The notes beneath the pieces are model-generated. The model saw nothing but the letters and a program-made list of their open reading frames with translations, ran no database searches and was not told the origin of the DNA. The translations under genes and the position numbers were made by a program. From Ramlibacter aurantiacus (GTDB lineage Bacteria > Pseudomonadota > Gammaproteobacteria > Burkholderiales > Burkholderiaceae_C): 64,000 bases of DNA. The stretch is from the NCBI RefSeq assembly GCF_016722895.1, contig NZ_JAEQNA010000001.1, positions 992,001 to 1,056,000 on the forward strand. The letters are read 5' to 3'. Positions 44,876 through 53,931 of this stretch are shown one piece after another. How positions within the stretch are numbered: position 1 is the stretch's first letter; every line of letters starts with the position of its first letter.

Positions 44876-45982
44876 ATGAACACCATGCTTGCTGCGCGCG
44901 CCCACCAGGGCGCAGCGGAACTTCGCCTCGAACAAGTCCCCATCGCCGAGCTCGGCCCGCGCGAGGTGCGGGTGCGGGTGGCTGCCGCCGGCATCGCGCC
45001 CGGCATGATGAAGCTGCTGGAGAAAGGCCTGTTCAAGCACCTGCCCTCGACCCCCGGGCACGAGATCGCCGGCGTCGTCGAGTCCATCGGCTCCGACGTC
45101 GATCCGGCCTGGGTCGGCCGGCGGGTGCGCGTGCACCCCATGCTGTCCTGCGGCGAATGCGACTACTGCCGCACGGACCGGCAGCAGATGTGCAGCGAGT
45201 GCGCCATGATCGGCCACGCCGCCTTCGGCACCGGGCCGCTCGCCCTGTACGCGCGCTACCACGACGGCGGCCTGGCCGAGTTCGCGCGGGCGCCGGTGGA
45301 TCTGCTCGATGTGTTGCCCGATCCCGTGAGCTTCGAGGTCGGCGCCAAGGTGCACGACCTGGCCAATGCCGTGCGCGCGCTCAAGTGCTCGGCGCTGCCC
45401 GCATCCGGACGGCTGGTCGTCACCGCGGCCACCGGCACCATGGGCACGGCCACCATCAAGCTCGCCCGCTTCTTCGGCGCGCGCGAGCTGGTGCTGGTGG
45501 CCCGGTCGCGCGAACGCCTGGAGGCGGTGCGCGGCATGGCCGGTGAGCTGCCGGTCTCGCTGGTGCCGCTCGAGGAACTGGGCGCCGACTGGGAAACCGC
45601 CCAAGGCCTGACGCGCCGGCTGCGCGAGATCTGGCCATCGGGCGCCGATGGCGTGCTGGATTACTTCCCTTCCGGGCCGGGCACCGGCCAGGCGATGGCG
45701 GCCCTGGCCCTGGGCGGGACGCTGGTGCACATGGGCGGCAACCCGAGCCCCGTGACCTGGCCCATCGCCCGCATCATGCAAAGCTGCTGGCGCATCGTCG
45801 GCACGCGGGCCTGCACCCGCTCGGACACCGACGCCGTCCTGCAACTGCTCGCCACGGGCGAATTGCAGGCCGAGGACCTCATCACCCACCGCTTCCCGCT
45901 GTCCCGGGTGAATGCCGCGCTCACGGCCATGATGGACCGCAGCGAGCCCATGTGGATGACCGTGGTGCAGCCGGGCGCATGA
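44876..45982 (+). CDS. Zinc-type alcohol dehydrogenase family oxidoreductase
   Basis: 368 aa, MDR superfamily. N-terminal GroES-like domain with PGHEIAGVVESIGSDVDPAWVGRRV, and the structural zinc cluster C-G-E-C-D-Y-C-x7-C near residue 92-106. The Rossmann domain is present but its glycine motif is unusual (VTAATGTMGTATIKLA). The usual catalytic-zinc Cys in the first loop is replaced (AAAGIAPGMMKLL), so it may be a quinone-oxidoreductase-like or non-classical member. It is preceded by the bicupin (11-bp gap) and ends in an ATGA overlap with the dienelactone hydrolase. Confidence 0.85.
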   Translation: MNTMLAARAHQGAAELRLEQVPIAELGPREVRVRVAAAGIAPGMMKLLEKGLFKHLPSTPGHEIAGVVESIGSDVDPAWVGRRVRVHPMLSCGECDYCRTDRQQMCSECAMIGHAAFGTGPLALYARYHDGGLAEFARAPVDLLDVLPDPVSFEVGAKVHDLANAVRALKCSALPASGRLVVTAATGTMGTATIKLARFFGARELVLVARSRERLEAVRGMAGELPVSLVPLEELGADWETAQGLTRRLREIWPSGADGVLDYFPSGPGTGQAMAALALGGTLVHMGGNPSPVTWPIARIMQSCWRIVGTRACTRSDTDAVLQLLATGELQAEDLITHRFPLSRVNAALTAMMDRSEPMWMTVVQPGA

Positions 45983-46725
45983 GACCGATGGACCCCCGAA
46001 CGACGGGCACCCGGCAATGGGTGGCCCTGCCCATGCCGGGCGGGCACATGGACGTCTTCGTGGCCCGGCCCGAGCGGCCCCCGGGCCGCGCGGTGGTGGT
46101 GCTGCAGGAAGCCTTCGGCGTCAACGCCAACATCCAGGACATCGCGCTGCGGATGGCCGCGCGCGGTTGGCTTGCGGTGGCGCCCGACCTGTTCCATCGC
46201 ACCGGCCCGCGCGAACTCGGCTATGCCGAGCGCGAGGAAGCGATGGCCCTGATCTCGGCGCTGGACGCGGACGCGGTCACCGACGACATCCGCGCCGTGC
46301 TGCACTGGCTGGCGCGTGACGCGTCGGTCGCCCCGGCGTCGGTCGCCCTGCTGGGGTTCTGCTTCGGCGGCCGGGCGGCGTTCACCGCCGCGACGGCGCT
46401 GCCGGACCTGGGCGCCACCGTGGTCTTCTACGGGCCCGGCATCGCGGCCGGCCCGCACGCGGTGCTGGCCCGCGCCCCGGCGATCACGGCGCCGGTGCAA
46501 CTGCACGTGGGCGACCAGGACTCGAGCATCCCGGTCGAACAGGTGCGCGCCATCGACCAGGCGCTGTCGGCGGCGGGACTGCGGTTTGAACAGCACGTGT
46601 ATCCGGGCGCCGGCCATGCCTTCGCCTGCGAGGCGCGGCCCGGGATGTTCCGGGCCGACGCGGCCGCGCTGGCCTGGGAGCGCAGCTTCGAGTTTCTCGA
46701 CCGGCATGTGCCGGTCGCGGCATGA
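45979..46725 (+). CDS. Dienelactone hydrolase family protein
   Basis: 248 aa, alpha/beta hydrolase. The DLH nucleophile is a Cys in LGFCFGGRAAFTAAT, the acid is probably Asp in VGDQDSSIP, and the His is in PGAGHAFACE. The oxyanion-side Glu motif is QEAFGVN. It starts in an ATGA overlap with the alcohol dehydrogenase gene, so it is the last gene of this operon. Dienelactone hydrolases convert cis-dienelactones to maleylacetate, and the maleylacetate reductase at 25.8 kb could use that product, but the true substrate here is unknown. Confidence 0.92.
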   Translation: MRPMDPRTTGTRQWVALPMPGGHMDVFVARPERPPGRAVVVLQEAFGVNANIQDIALRMAARGWLAVAPDLFHRTGPRELGYAEREEAMALISALDADAVTDDIRAVLHWLARDASVAPASVALLGFCFGGRAAFTAATALPDLGATVVFYGPGIAAGPHAVLARAPAITAPVQLHVGDQDSSIPVEQVRAIDQALSAAGLRFEQHVYPGAGHAFACEARPGMFRADAAALAWERSFEFLDRHVPVAA

Positions 46726-46791
46726 CTCCGTTCAACCGCCTGGGCGGCCGCGGTGTTCGCCGCCAGCTGGCTGCAGCGCCCGGAACCGCGC

Positions 46792-47364
46792 TTATCTCGC
46801 TCGCCCGGACGCCGCCCCGTGCTGGTGCTCCGTCTCACCGAGCTGACCGCGAATGGCCCCTGCCGGGTACTCGCTGTTGTGGACATTGATATAGAAGTTG
46901 GACGGATTGTTCAGGATGCGCTGGACGATGCCGGCCTCTCCGGTGGGGAACTTCAGGCCGGACGGGTCGGTTTCGCCCTCGGTGAGGCAATCGGCCGCCT
47001 GGCCGTTCTGGGGCCACGCCAGGTTGGCAACGACGGGGCCGTTCGCGCCACGCGCCGCTTCATGGATGTGCGCCGCACGGCCTGCGCCGGGAGCCATCTC
47101 GACTTCCCCCAGCTTCTTCACGTTGACGATGAGGTAGCACAGCGTGCGCGGATCACCATCGATCCCGAACACGTACGCTTCGGCACGCGCATCCGGATCA
47201 CCGGCGATGGCCCGGTTGGTTGCCCCGGCAGGGACTTCTTCGCGACCGTCCAGTTCGGCGTGCAGCACCGGATTGACATGGCCGGCGAATGCGGGCGTAG
47301 CCCATGCGGTGATCGATAGCAGGCCAGCGGCCAGGAGCGACGCGCGCGACTTCGTAGGGTTCAT
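46792..47364 (-). CDS. Secreted CHRD-domain protein
   Basis: 190 aa from the ATG at 47364, with a signal peptide (MNPTKSRASLLAAGLLSITAWATPAFA). The mature part is one CHRD domain: LHAELDGREEVPAGA, CYLIVNVKKLGEVEMAPGAGRAAHIHEAARGANGPVV, and FYINVHNSEYPAGAIRGQL. Bacterial CHRD proteins are periplasmic or surface proteins of unknown function. It is convergent with the dienelactone hydrolase operon and is probably unrelated to it. Confidence 0.88.
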   Translation of the reverse strand: MNPTKSRASLLAAGLLSITAWATPAFAGHVNPVLHAELDGREEVPAGATNRAIAGDPDARAEAYVFGIDGDPRTLCYLIVNVKKLGEVEMAPGAGRAAHIHEAARGANGPVVANLAWPQNGQAADCLTEGETDPSGLKFPTGEAGIVQRILNNPSNFYINVHNSEYPAGAIRGQLGETEHQHGAASGRAR

Positions 47365-47576
47365 GGTGGGATCCTTTGCAATGGCTGAGACAAGCTGCGC
47401 CAGCAACTCGGGCCAGCGCATTTGTCTATACGCAGCCAGCTTCGCTTTGGATCAAGACTCCGCGTCGAAATTCCGAGTCAGTCGATCACGACCCGGGCCA
47501 AAAGGCCCTGCGTCGCGCCTGTACGGCAAGCCCGCGCTTGGGCAGGGCCTGCGGACAGCGGCGCCTGAGCATCCGG

Positions 47577-48551
47577 CTACTCGACCTTGATCCCCGCGTC
47601 GCGGATGATCGTCTCGTACTTCGCGGTCTCGGCCTTGAGCAGTTGATGCAGTTCGCTGGGCGTGGTGGCGCGCACGTCGAGCGCCCGGCTGGCGTACTTC
47701 GCCTTCAGCTCAGGCGCGGCCAGGACCTCGCCCACGGCCTTGCCGATCTGCGAGACCACGGCGTCGGGCACCTTGGAGGGCGCGAACAGCGAGAACGCCG
47801 TCGACGGGATCGCCCCCGGCTTGCCGCCGGCCTCGGCGAGCGTGGGCACATCGGGCAGCAGCATGGCCCGCTTGCCCTCGCCGCCGACGAGCAGGCGGAC
47901 CTTGCCGGTCTTGGCGATCTCGCCGAGCGACAGGCCACCGCTCATCACCACGTCCACCTCGCCGCCGAGCATCCCCTGCATCGCCGGCGCCAGGCCCTTG
48001 TAGGGCACGTAGTTGAAGGACAGGCCATGGGCCTGCGCCAGCATCTCCATGCCGATGTGGCTCACGTGGCCGTTGCCGCCCGTGCCCACGTTCACCTTCT
48101 TCGGATGGGCTTTGGCATAGGCGATGAACTCGCCGAAGGTCCGGTAGGGCGCGCCCTCGCGCGCGCCGATGTACAGGCCCACGGCGGCCACGTCGCTGAC
48201 CGGCTTGAGGGCCTCTTCCCAGCGGTAAGGCATCTTCGAATACAGCATCGGGTTGGTGACGATCGCCAGGCGGTCGACCATCAACAGCACGCTGCCGTCG
48301 CCCTCGCCCTTGGCGACCGCATCGGTGCCGATGATCGAGTTGGCACCCGGCCTGTTCTCCACGACGAAGGTCTTGCCGCTGAGCTTGCCCAGGCCCACGC
48401 TCATGTCGCGCGCCAGGACATCCGGCTCGGTGCCCGGCGGATAGGGCACCACGATGCGGACGGTCGAAGCCGACCAGGTCTGCGCCATGGCGGCGCCCAT
48501 GCTCAGTGCGGACAACGCCAGCACGACCAGCTTGGCACGGAGGGATCTCAT
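47577..48551 (-). CDS. Bug-family tripartite tricarboxylate transporter receptor
   Basis: 324 aa, signal peptide MRSLRAKLVVLALSALSMGAAMA, then QTWSASTVRIVVPYPPGTEPD, the Bug entry loop. Other motifs: VVENRPGANSIIGTDAVAKGEGDG, VPYKGLAPAMQGMLGGEVDVV. It is leftward, divergent from the Rieske oxygenase gene across a 345-bp region, so it is not in the same operon. Third of five receptors in the window. Confidence 0.93.
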   Translation of the reverse strand: MRSLRAKLVVLALSALSMGAAMAQTWSASTVRIVVPYPPGTEPDVLARDMSVGLGKLSGKTFVVENRPGANSIIGTDAVAKGEGDGSVLLMVDRLAIVTNPMLYSKMPYRWEEALKPVSDVAAVGLYIGAREGAPYRTFGEFIAYAKAHPKKVNVGTGGNGHVSHIGMEMLAQAHGLSFNYVPYKGLAPAMQGMLGGEVDVVMSGGLSLGEIAKTGKVRLLVGGEGKRAMLLPDVPTLAEAGGKPGAIPSTAFSLFAPSKVPDAVVSQIGKAVGEVLAAPELKAKYASRALDVRATTPSELHQLLKAETAKYETIIRDAGIKVE

Positions 48552-48896
48552 GTCGCGACTTCCTTTCAGAGGTGGAGGATGGGCACGTCGGTGCGTCGAA
48601 ACGTCGCCCGGGGTCGAACCGCCGGGCTCGCGTCAGGACTTCGCGCCGCCCGTTGCTTGAGACTGGAATATATGATTTGTAATGGGCAGCCGGCGACGCG
48701 GGTTTTCCCTGTTGGCACGATGCGCCTCCCCGGCATAAGGCCGCTCAAGGCACTTGCACAGCCGGGCGGCGGACCCGTCCAGGCCTTCCAACTCCTTGGT
48801 TCGTCACTGCACAATGGCCACGCCTGTCCAGTGCCGTGCGTTGGCGAAGACACAGGACCGGGGACGCTGTTTCGATCCCAGGAAAGGACTGCACCG
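48552..48896. other. 345-bp divergent promoter region with an AT-rich island
   Basis: Holds the promoters of a Bug receptor (leftward) and the Rieske oxygenase (rightward). The only AT-rich part, GGAATATATGATTTGTAATG (48665-48684), stands out strongly from the GC-rich surroundings. TTGCTT (48654) and TGTAAT (48678) are 18 bp apart and could be -35/-10 of the rightward gene. AGGAAAGG precedes its ATG. No coding sequence seen. Confidence 0.5.
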
Positions 48897-50267
48897 ATGG
48901 ACCCGCAGGAAGTCCGCAATGCCACCCGCCCCTATGGCGGCTACGACCGGAAAGCCGCCACCCGGCCGGACCTCGAACTGACCCAGGTCGGTCGCGGCAC
49001 CCCTTGCGGCGAATACCTGCGCCGCTTCTGGCACCCGGTCGCGCTGGCCGCCGAGGTGAAGGACCTGCCGGTGCCGATCACCATCCTGGGCGAGGAACTC
49101 GTGCTGTTCCGCGACCGGATGGGGCGCCTGGGCCTGCTGGAGCGCTCCTGCAGCCACCGCCGCATGTCCCTGGAGTTCGCGCTGGTCGTGGACCATGGCA
49201 TCCGCTGCGCCTACCACGGCTGGCACTACGACGTGGACGGCGGCATCCTGGACGTGCCTGGCGAGAAGACACCGGGGGCCACCGCCAGGCGCATGCACCA
49301 CGGCGCCTACCGCACGCGTGAGTTCCGCGGCCTGGTGTTCGCCTACATGGGCCCGCCGGACGAGGTGCCCGAGTTTCCTTCGTTCGACTTCATGCACCAC
49401 GACGAGGAGGAGTACCTGCCCTTCGCCTGGCACAACCCCTGCAACTGGGTGCAGCTGCGCGAGAACACGCAGGACCCGATCCACCTGACGTTCCTGCACT
49501 CGATGTTCGGGATCCAGCAGTTCGGCGACTATGCCTACGACCTGCCGGTGATCCAGGCGAAGGAGACGCCCATCGGGCAGATCACCACCAGCGTGCGTCG
49601 CGTGAAGGACCTGTATTACTGCCGGGTCAACGAGCTGATCCTGCCCAACATGGCCCGCGTGCCCGACGGCATCCGCCTGGGTGATGCCATTCCCGAGAAC
49701 ATGATGGGCAAGCCGGGCGAGCGGCAGGCGGGGCCGATGAAGTACGCCCGCCAGCTGCCCTCCAGCCATCGGCTGGGCCTGTCGACGTGGATCGTGCCGA
49801 ACGACGACACCCACGCGATGCACATGGGTTGGCTGCACCTGTCGCGCGCCTGGAGCGAGAAGGCGCGCGCCGATTACCTGGCCACCATCACCTTCGGCCA
49901 GACCGGCGAGCGCAGCTACGAGGAGCGGCACCGCAACCCCGGTGACTGGGACGCGTGGGTGAGCCAGGGCCGGATCGCGGTCACCGCGAACGAGAACCTC
50001 ACCGCGGCCGACGTGGGCATCGTGATGTTCCGCCGCCAGTTGCGCGAGGGCATCCGAGCCGTCGCCGAAGGCCGCACACCCAAGGGACTGGTGCATGGGC
50101 GCGGCGCGCCGGTCAAGACCTACGGTCACGCCCTGACACGGCCCGCGGCGCCGCTGCCGGAGGCCGAGGACCTGAAACAGAAACAGCTCTACGCCGCTGA
50201 AAGCGAGGAGCTGATCCTGTCGCACCACGCGCCCGACATCGAGCGGGCCCTCGAGCCCGCCCCGTAA
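48897..50267 (+). CDS. Rieske non-heme iron aromatic oxygenase, large subunit
   Basis: 456 aa. N-terminal Rieske domain with C-S-H ... C-A-Y-H-G-W (Cys/His pairs around 85-108) and C-terminal catalytic domain with the iron-site DPIHLTFLHSMFG (two His) plus a later Asp. It resembles phthalate 4,5-dioxygenase or vanillate demethylase-type monomeric oxygenase components. No ferredoxin/reductase gene is adjacent, so electrons must come from elsewhere. A Bug receptor gene starts 50 bp downstream on the same strand, suggesting uptake of the substrate. ATG at 48897 chosen; the long open frame upstream is a shadow of the Bug gene. Confidence 0.93.
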   Translation: MDPQEVRNATRPYGGYDRKAATRPDLELTQVGRGTPCGEYLRRFWHPVALAAEVKDLPVPITILGEELVLFRDRMGRLGLLERSCSHRRMSLEFALVVDHGIRCAYHGWHYDVDGGILDVPGEKTPGATARRMHHGAYRTREFRGLVFAYMGPPDEVPEFPSFDFMHHDEEEYLPFAWHNPCNWVQLRENTQDPIHLTFLHSMFGIQQFGDYAYDLPVIQAKETPIGQITTSVRRVKDLYYCRVNELILPNMARVPDGIRLGDAIPENMMGKPGERQAGPMKYARQLPSSHRLGLSTWIVPNDDTHAMHMGWLHLSRAWSEKARADYLATITFGQTGERSYEERHRNPGDWDAWVSQGRIAVTANENLTAADVGIVMFRRQLREGIRAVAEGRTPKGLVHGRGAPVKTYGHALTRPAAPLPEAEDLKQKQLYAAESEELILSHHAPDIERALEPAP

Positions 50268-50277
50268 CCCTTCCGGG

Positions 50278-50297
50278 GCGGTGTCCAGTGACACCGC
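50278..50297. promoter_or_regulatory. 8-bp perfect hairpin between Rieske and Bug genes
   Basis: GCGGTGTC-CAGT-GACACCGC begins 11 bp after the Rieske stop and ends 20 bp before the Bug start. No T-run follows, so it is more likely an RNA-processing/stabilising hairpin or an operator than a terminator. Confidence 0.5.
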
Positions 50298-50317
50298 GGA
50301 CTTTCCATGGAGCCGAT

Positions 50318-51298
50318 ATGACACGCATCCGATCTCGCAAGCTGCTGACAGCCGCCGCCCTGCTGGCTTCATGCGCCACGGTGTTCGCGCAGGCCTGGCC
50401 CACCCGACCCGTCACCATCGTGGTGGGCTATCCGGCCGGCGCGGGCACCGACATCATCGCGCGCACCGTCGCCGAAAAGCTCGCGCCGCGCCTGGGCCAG
50501 CCGGTCGTGGTCGAGAACCGCGTCGGCGCGAGCGGCGTGGTGGGGGTGAGTACCGTGGCCCGCGCGCCGGCCGATGGCCACATGGTCCTGGTCGCCCCCA
50601 ACACGGTCTACATCGCCCCGCACGTGCTGTCCAAGGGGACGGCCGCCGAGCAGGCGGCGATGGTGAAGGACCTCGTGCCCGTGGTGCAGCTGTCCACCGG
50701 CACCATGGTCATGGTGGCCACGCCCTCACTGGGCGTGAAGAACGCGCAGGAGCTCGCCGCCAAGGCCCGCCAGCAGCCGGGCATCACCTACGCCTCGCCC
50801 GGCAGCGGCTCGCCCATGCACATCGCCGGCGAGCTGTTCAAGCGGGCGGCCAAGGTGGACATGAACCACGTGCCGTACAAGGGCTCGGCACCGGCCATGA
50901 CCGACCTGATCGGTGGACACGTGCAGACCTTGTTCGGCGTGCTGGGCTCGGTCGAGCCGCACATCCAGAGCGGCAAGATGGTCCCCCTCGCCGTGGTGCA
51001 GAAGGAGCGCTCGCCGCTGGCGCCCCAGGTCCCGTCCATGGCCGAACTCGGTTTTCCGAACGTGGAGACCAAGACCTGGTACGGCGTGCTGGCGCCCAAG
51101 GGCACACCGGCCCCGGTGCTCGATCGGCTGAACCGGGAGATCAACGCCGTACTGGACATGCCGGACGTCCGGGATCGGATCCGCGGCATGCGCGAGGCGC
51201 CGGTCGGCGGATCGGCCGATGCCTTCCGGGAAGTGACGCAGCGCGAGTTCGACACCTACGGCCGCATCGTGAAGGAGTTCGGCATCGCCGCCGACTGA
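50318..51298 (+). CDS. Bug-family tripartite tricarboxylate transporter receptor
   Basis: 326 aa, signal peptide MTRIRSRKLLTAAALLASCATVFA, then QAWPTRPVTIVVGYPAGAGTD. Motifs VVVENRVGASGVVG, ITYASPGSGSPMHIAGELFK, VPYKGSAPAMTDLIGG, VETKTWYGVLAPKGTP. It follows the Rieske oxygenase gene on the same strand (50-bp gap with a hairpin), so it likely binds the oxygenase's substrate. It is one of the five receptors. Confidence 0.94.
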   Translation: MTRIRSRKLLTAAALLASCATVFAQAWPTRPVTIVVGYPAGAGTDIIARTVAEKLAPRLGQPVVVENRVGASGVVGVSTVARAPADGHMVLVAPNTVYIAPHVLSKGTAAEQAAMVKDLVPVVQLSTGTMVMVATPSLGVKNAQELAAKARQQPGITYASPGSGSPMHIAGELFKRAAKVDMNHVPYKGSAPAMTDLIGGHVQTLFGVLGSVEPHIQSGKMVPLAVVQKERSPLAPQVPSMAELGFPNVETKTWYGVLAPKGTPAPVLDRLNREINAVLDMPDVRDRIRGMREAPVGGSADAFREVTQREFDTYGRIVKEFGIAAD

Positions 51299-51327
51299 AA
51301 GAGCCCCGGCGCGAAGCCGGTCACGGC

Positions 51328-52218
51328 TCAGGGGACCGGGGCGCCGGTGGCACCTTCGTGGCGTTCGATCCGTTCGTACTCCGAGATCACCTGTGCGCCC
51401 AGCAGCAACAGCCCGGCTGCCAGCTCCAGGCTCAGCAGCACCACGATGGCGGTGGTGAGCGAGCCGTACACGACGCTCACCTGCGACAAGGTACCGAAGT
51501 ACCAGACGAGCACCCGCCGGGTCAGCTCCCACAGCAGGGCCGCCGTGACTCCGCCCATCAGCGCATGCCGCCACGACAGGCGGCCGACCGGCATCACCAG
51601 GTAGATCGAGGTCAGCAGGATCACCTCGCCGAACAGCCCCGTGAGATACAGCAGCGTGCCGACCGCGCCTTCGAGCTCCCACTCGCGGCCACCCAGGCTG
51701 ATGCTGCGCTGCCCCAGGGCCTCGATGGCGCCCGAGACGAAGGTCACCACCAGCAGGCCGATGCCGACCGACAGCACGTACAGGTAGGGCAGCACGGCCG
51801 AGACCAGGAAATGCCGGCGGCGGATGGAGAAACGGTGCAGGAAGATCACCGCCATCGCCTTCTCCAGCACCGTGAAGGCCAGGGAGCTGAAGAACAGCAT
51901 GGTGGCCAGCAGGAACCAGCCGACCACGTCGCGGTGTTCGACGAAGCGGGCCAGTTCCGGGACGATGGCGCCCGACTGCCCCGGCATCAGCCATTCGAGG
52001 TAAAGACCCAGCGTTTCGAGCAGCCGGTCGGGATCGACCCAGTGCGACAGCGCGATCACCGCCAGCAGCAGCAGCGGCACGACCGAGAGCAGCGCGTAGT
52101 AGGCCACCGCGCCCGCCAGCAACAGGCCCTGGTTGGCCTGGAAACCCTTGAGGACGCGGCGCACGAAGGCACCGGGATGGGCCAACACCTGGGCGGCGGC
52201 CGGGCTCACCATGCGCAT
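51328..52218 (-). CDS. YihY/virulence factor BrkB family membrane protein
   Basis: 296 aa with about six membrane helices. Family signature near the N-terminus: FQANQGLLLAGAVAYYALLSVVPLLLL, then LFFSSLAFTVLEKAMAVIF, and the C-terminal GSLTTAIVVLLSLELAAGLLLLGAQVISEYER. YihY proteins are inner-membrane proteins of uncertain function, some once annotated as RNase BN. It is convergent with the Bug receptor and divergent from the KaiC operon. Confidence 0.92.
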   Translation of the reverse strand: MRMVSPAAAQVLAHPGAFVRRVLKGFQANQGLLLAGAVAYYALLSVVPLLLLAVIALSHWVDPDRLLETLGLYLEWLMPGQSGAIVPELARFVEHRDVVGWFLLATMLFFSSLAFTVLEKAMAVIFLHRFSIRRRHFLVSAVLPYLYVLSVGIGLLVVTFVSGAIEALGQRSISLGGREWELEGAVGTLLYLTGLFGEVILLTSIYLVMPVGRLSWRHALMGGVTAALLWELTRRVLVWYFGTLSQVSVVYGSLTTAIVVLLSLELAAGLLLLGAQVISEYERIERHEGATGAPVP

Positions 52219-52333
52219 GCCCCGAGTATGTGACAGCGACCCGGGATCCGGCGGACACCGGAACCGCCGGGTTCACAGGCATTCGCGCGCTGCGCCTACA
52301 AGGTCTCGCGGCTGGCTCTGCGATGCTCAGCGG

Positions 52334-52444
52334 ATGACGACCTACCCACCGGCCGTGGATGCGGTGCGCGCCGGCGACGCTGCCGAGCCACGCGGAGCCC
52401 GGGCACTCGATGCATACCTGGCGCGCAAAGGAGGCAAGCCATGA
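52334..52444 (+). CDS. 36-aa leader ORF coupled to the kaiC-like gene
   Basis: MTTYPPAVDAVRAGDAAEPR then GARALDAYLARKGGKP, ending in an ATGA overlap with the KaiC-like gene at 52441. The AAAGGAGG just inside its end is the ribosome-binding site of the KaiC gene. It could be a translated leader or a tiny protein; there is no known domain. It is supported only by position and start/stop coupling. Confidence 0.4.
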   Translation: MTTYPPAVDAVRAGDAAEPRGARALDAYLARKGGKP

Positions 52445-53931
52445 CTGCTGAAGATCCAGCCGACCTTCTGTCCACGGGCATCCCGGGACTGGATGTGATC
52501 CTGGGCGGCGGACTCACGCCGCACCGCATCTACCTGGTGGAGGGCGAGCCCGGCACCGGCAAGACCACGACCGGGCTTCAGTTCCTCAACGAGGGCGCCC
52601 GCTCGGGCGAGCGGGTGGTCTACATCACCCTGGCCGAGAACCATGACGAGCTCACGGCGGTCGCCGCCTCGCACGGGATCGACGTGTCGGGCATCCATAT
52701 CCACGAAGTCCTGCCGACCGAAGACCTGCTGGCCGCCGAGCAGCAGGTCACCACCTTCCACCCCTCGGAGGTGGAGATGGCCAGCACGTTGAAGCTGATC
52801 CTCGGGGTGGTCGAAGAGCTCAAGCCTGCCCGCGTGGTGCTGGACTCGCTGTCCGAGCTGCAGCTGCTGGCCGATTCGCCATTGCGCTACCGGCGCCAGG
52901 TGCTGGCCCTGAAGCAGTTCTTCTCCAAGCGCCAGTGCACCGTGCTGCTGCTGGACGACCGCACGTCCTCGGCTTCGGGCGACCTGCAGGTGCGCAGCAT
53001 CGCGCATGGGGTGATCCAGCTCGACCACATGGTCAAGGACTATGGCGCGGAGCGACGGCGCATCCGGATCGTGAAGTACCGGGGCCGCAGTTTCCTCGGC
53101 GGCATGCACGACTACAACCTGGTGCGTGGCGGCCTCTGGGTCCACCCCCGGCTGGTGGCGGCGCAGTCGCGCGGCATCAACCGGCGCGAGCAGCGCAGCA
53201 CCGGCCTGCCCAAGCTCGACCTGCTGCTCGGCGGCGGGCTCGAGCAGGGGACCAGCACGCTGATCGTGGGTCCACCGGGCACCGGCAAGTCCTCGCTGGC
53301 CTCGCAGTTCGTGGCGGCCGCGAACGCACGGGGTGAACGCGCGGCCATCTTCCTGTTCGAGGAATCGGCCAGCAACATGCTCCACCGCAGCGACGGCCTG
53401 AACCTGCCCATTCGCGCGGCGATCCAGGCCGGCTCCCTCACCGTGCAGCAGGTGGATCCCGCCGAACTCTCGCCCGGCCAGTTCTCGTCCGCCGTGTGCA
53501 AGGCCGTGGAAGCGGGGGCGAAGGTGGTGGTGATCGACAGCCTCAACGGTTACCTCAATGCCGTGCCGGACGAGCGCTTCCTCACCACGCACCTGCACGA
53601 GTTGCTCACCTACCTCGGGCAGCACCAGGTGATGACCGTGCTGGTGGGCGTGCAGCAGGGGATGCTGGGCGGCGCGATGTCCTCGGCGATGGACGCCAGC
53701 TACATCGCCGACAACGTGCTGATGCTTCGATATTTCGAGGACGACGGCGTCATTCGCCAGGCGGTGTCGGTCTTCAAGAAGCGTGGCAGCGCCCATGAAC
53801 GCACCATCCGATCGTTTTCGCTGACTCCCACGGGCATCGAAGTCGGGGATGTGCTGCGCGGCTACCGCGGCCTTCTGACCGGCGTACCCGTGTCGCTGAC
53901 GGGCGGCTCCGCCATTGATCTCAGGGCGTGA
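52441..53931 (+). CDS. KaiC-like double RecA-fold ATPase
   Basis: 496 aa with two RecA/KaiC domains in tandem. Domain 1 has Walker A G35-E-P-G-T-G-K41-T-T, domain 2 has GPPGTGKSS (Lys283). Domain 2 keeps the catalytic Glu pair (LFEESASN), domain 1 has the ITLAEN variant. DSLSELQLLADSPLRYRRQV and IDSLNGYLNAVPDE are the Walker B regions. There is no KaiA or KaiB, so it is not the circadian oscillator. It overlaps (ATGA) the hybrid histidine kinase, a pairing seen in many proteobacteria, where the KaiC-like protein is thought to modulate the kinase. Confidence 0.9.
   Translation: MTAEDPADLLSTGIPGLDVILGGGLTPHRIYLVEGEPGTGKTTTGLQFLNEGARSGERVVYITLAENHDELTAVAASHGIDVSGIHIHEVLPTEDLLAAEQQVTTFHPSEVEMASTLKLILGVVEELKPARVVLDSLSELQLLADSPLRYRRQVLALKQFFSKRQCTVLLLDDRTSSASGDLQVRSIAHGVIQLDHMVKDYGAERRRIRIVKYRGRSFLGGMHDYNLVRGGLWVHPRLVAAQSRGINRREQRSTGLPKLDLLLGGGLEQGTSTLIVGPPGTGKSSLASQFVAAANARGERAAIFLFEESASNMLHRSDGLNLPIRAAIQAGSLTVQQVDPAELSPGQFSSAVCKAVEAGAKVVVIDSLNGYLNAVPDERFLTTHLHELLTYLGQHQVMTVLVGVQQGMLGGAMSSAMDASYIADNVLMLRYFEDDGVIRQAVSVFKKRGSAHERTIRSFSLTPTGIEVGDVLRGYRGLLTGVPVSLTGGSAIDLRA

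Noticed and set aside
51306-51320. Terminator CCGGC-GCGAA-GCCGG between Bug and YihY genes
   Set aside because: Only a 5-bp stem and no T-run; too weak to call.
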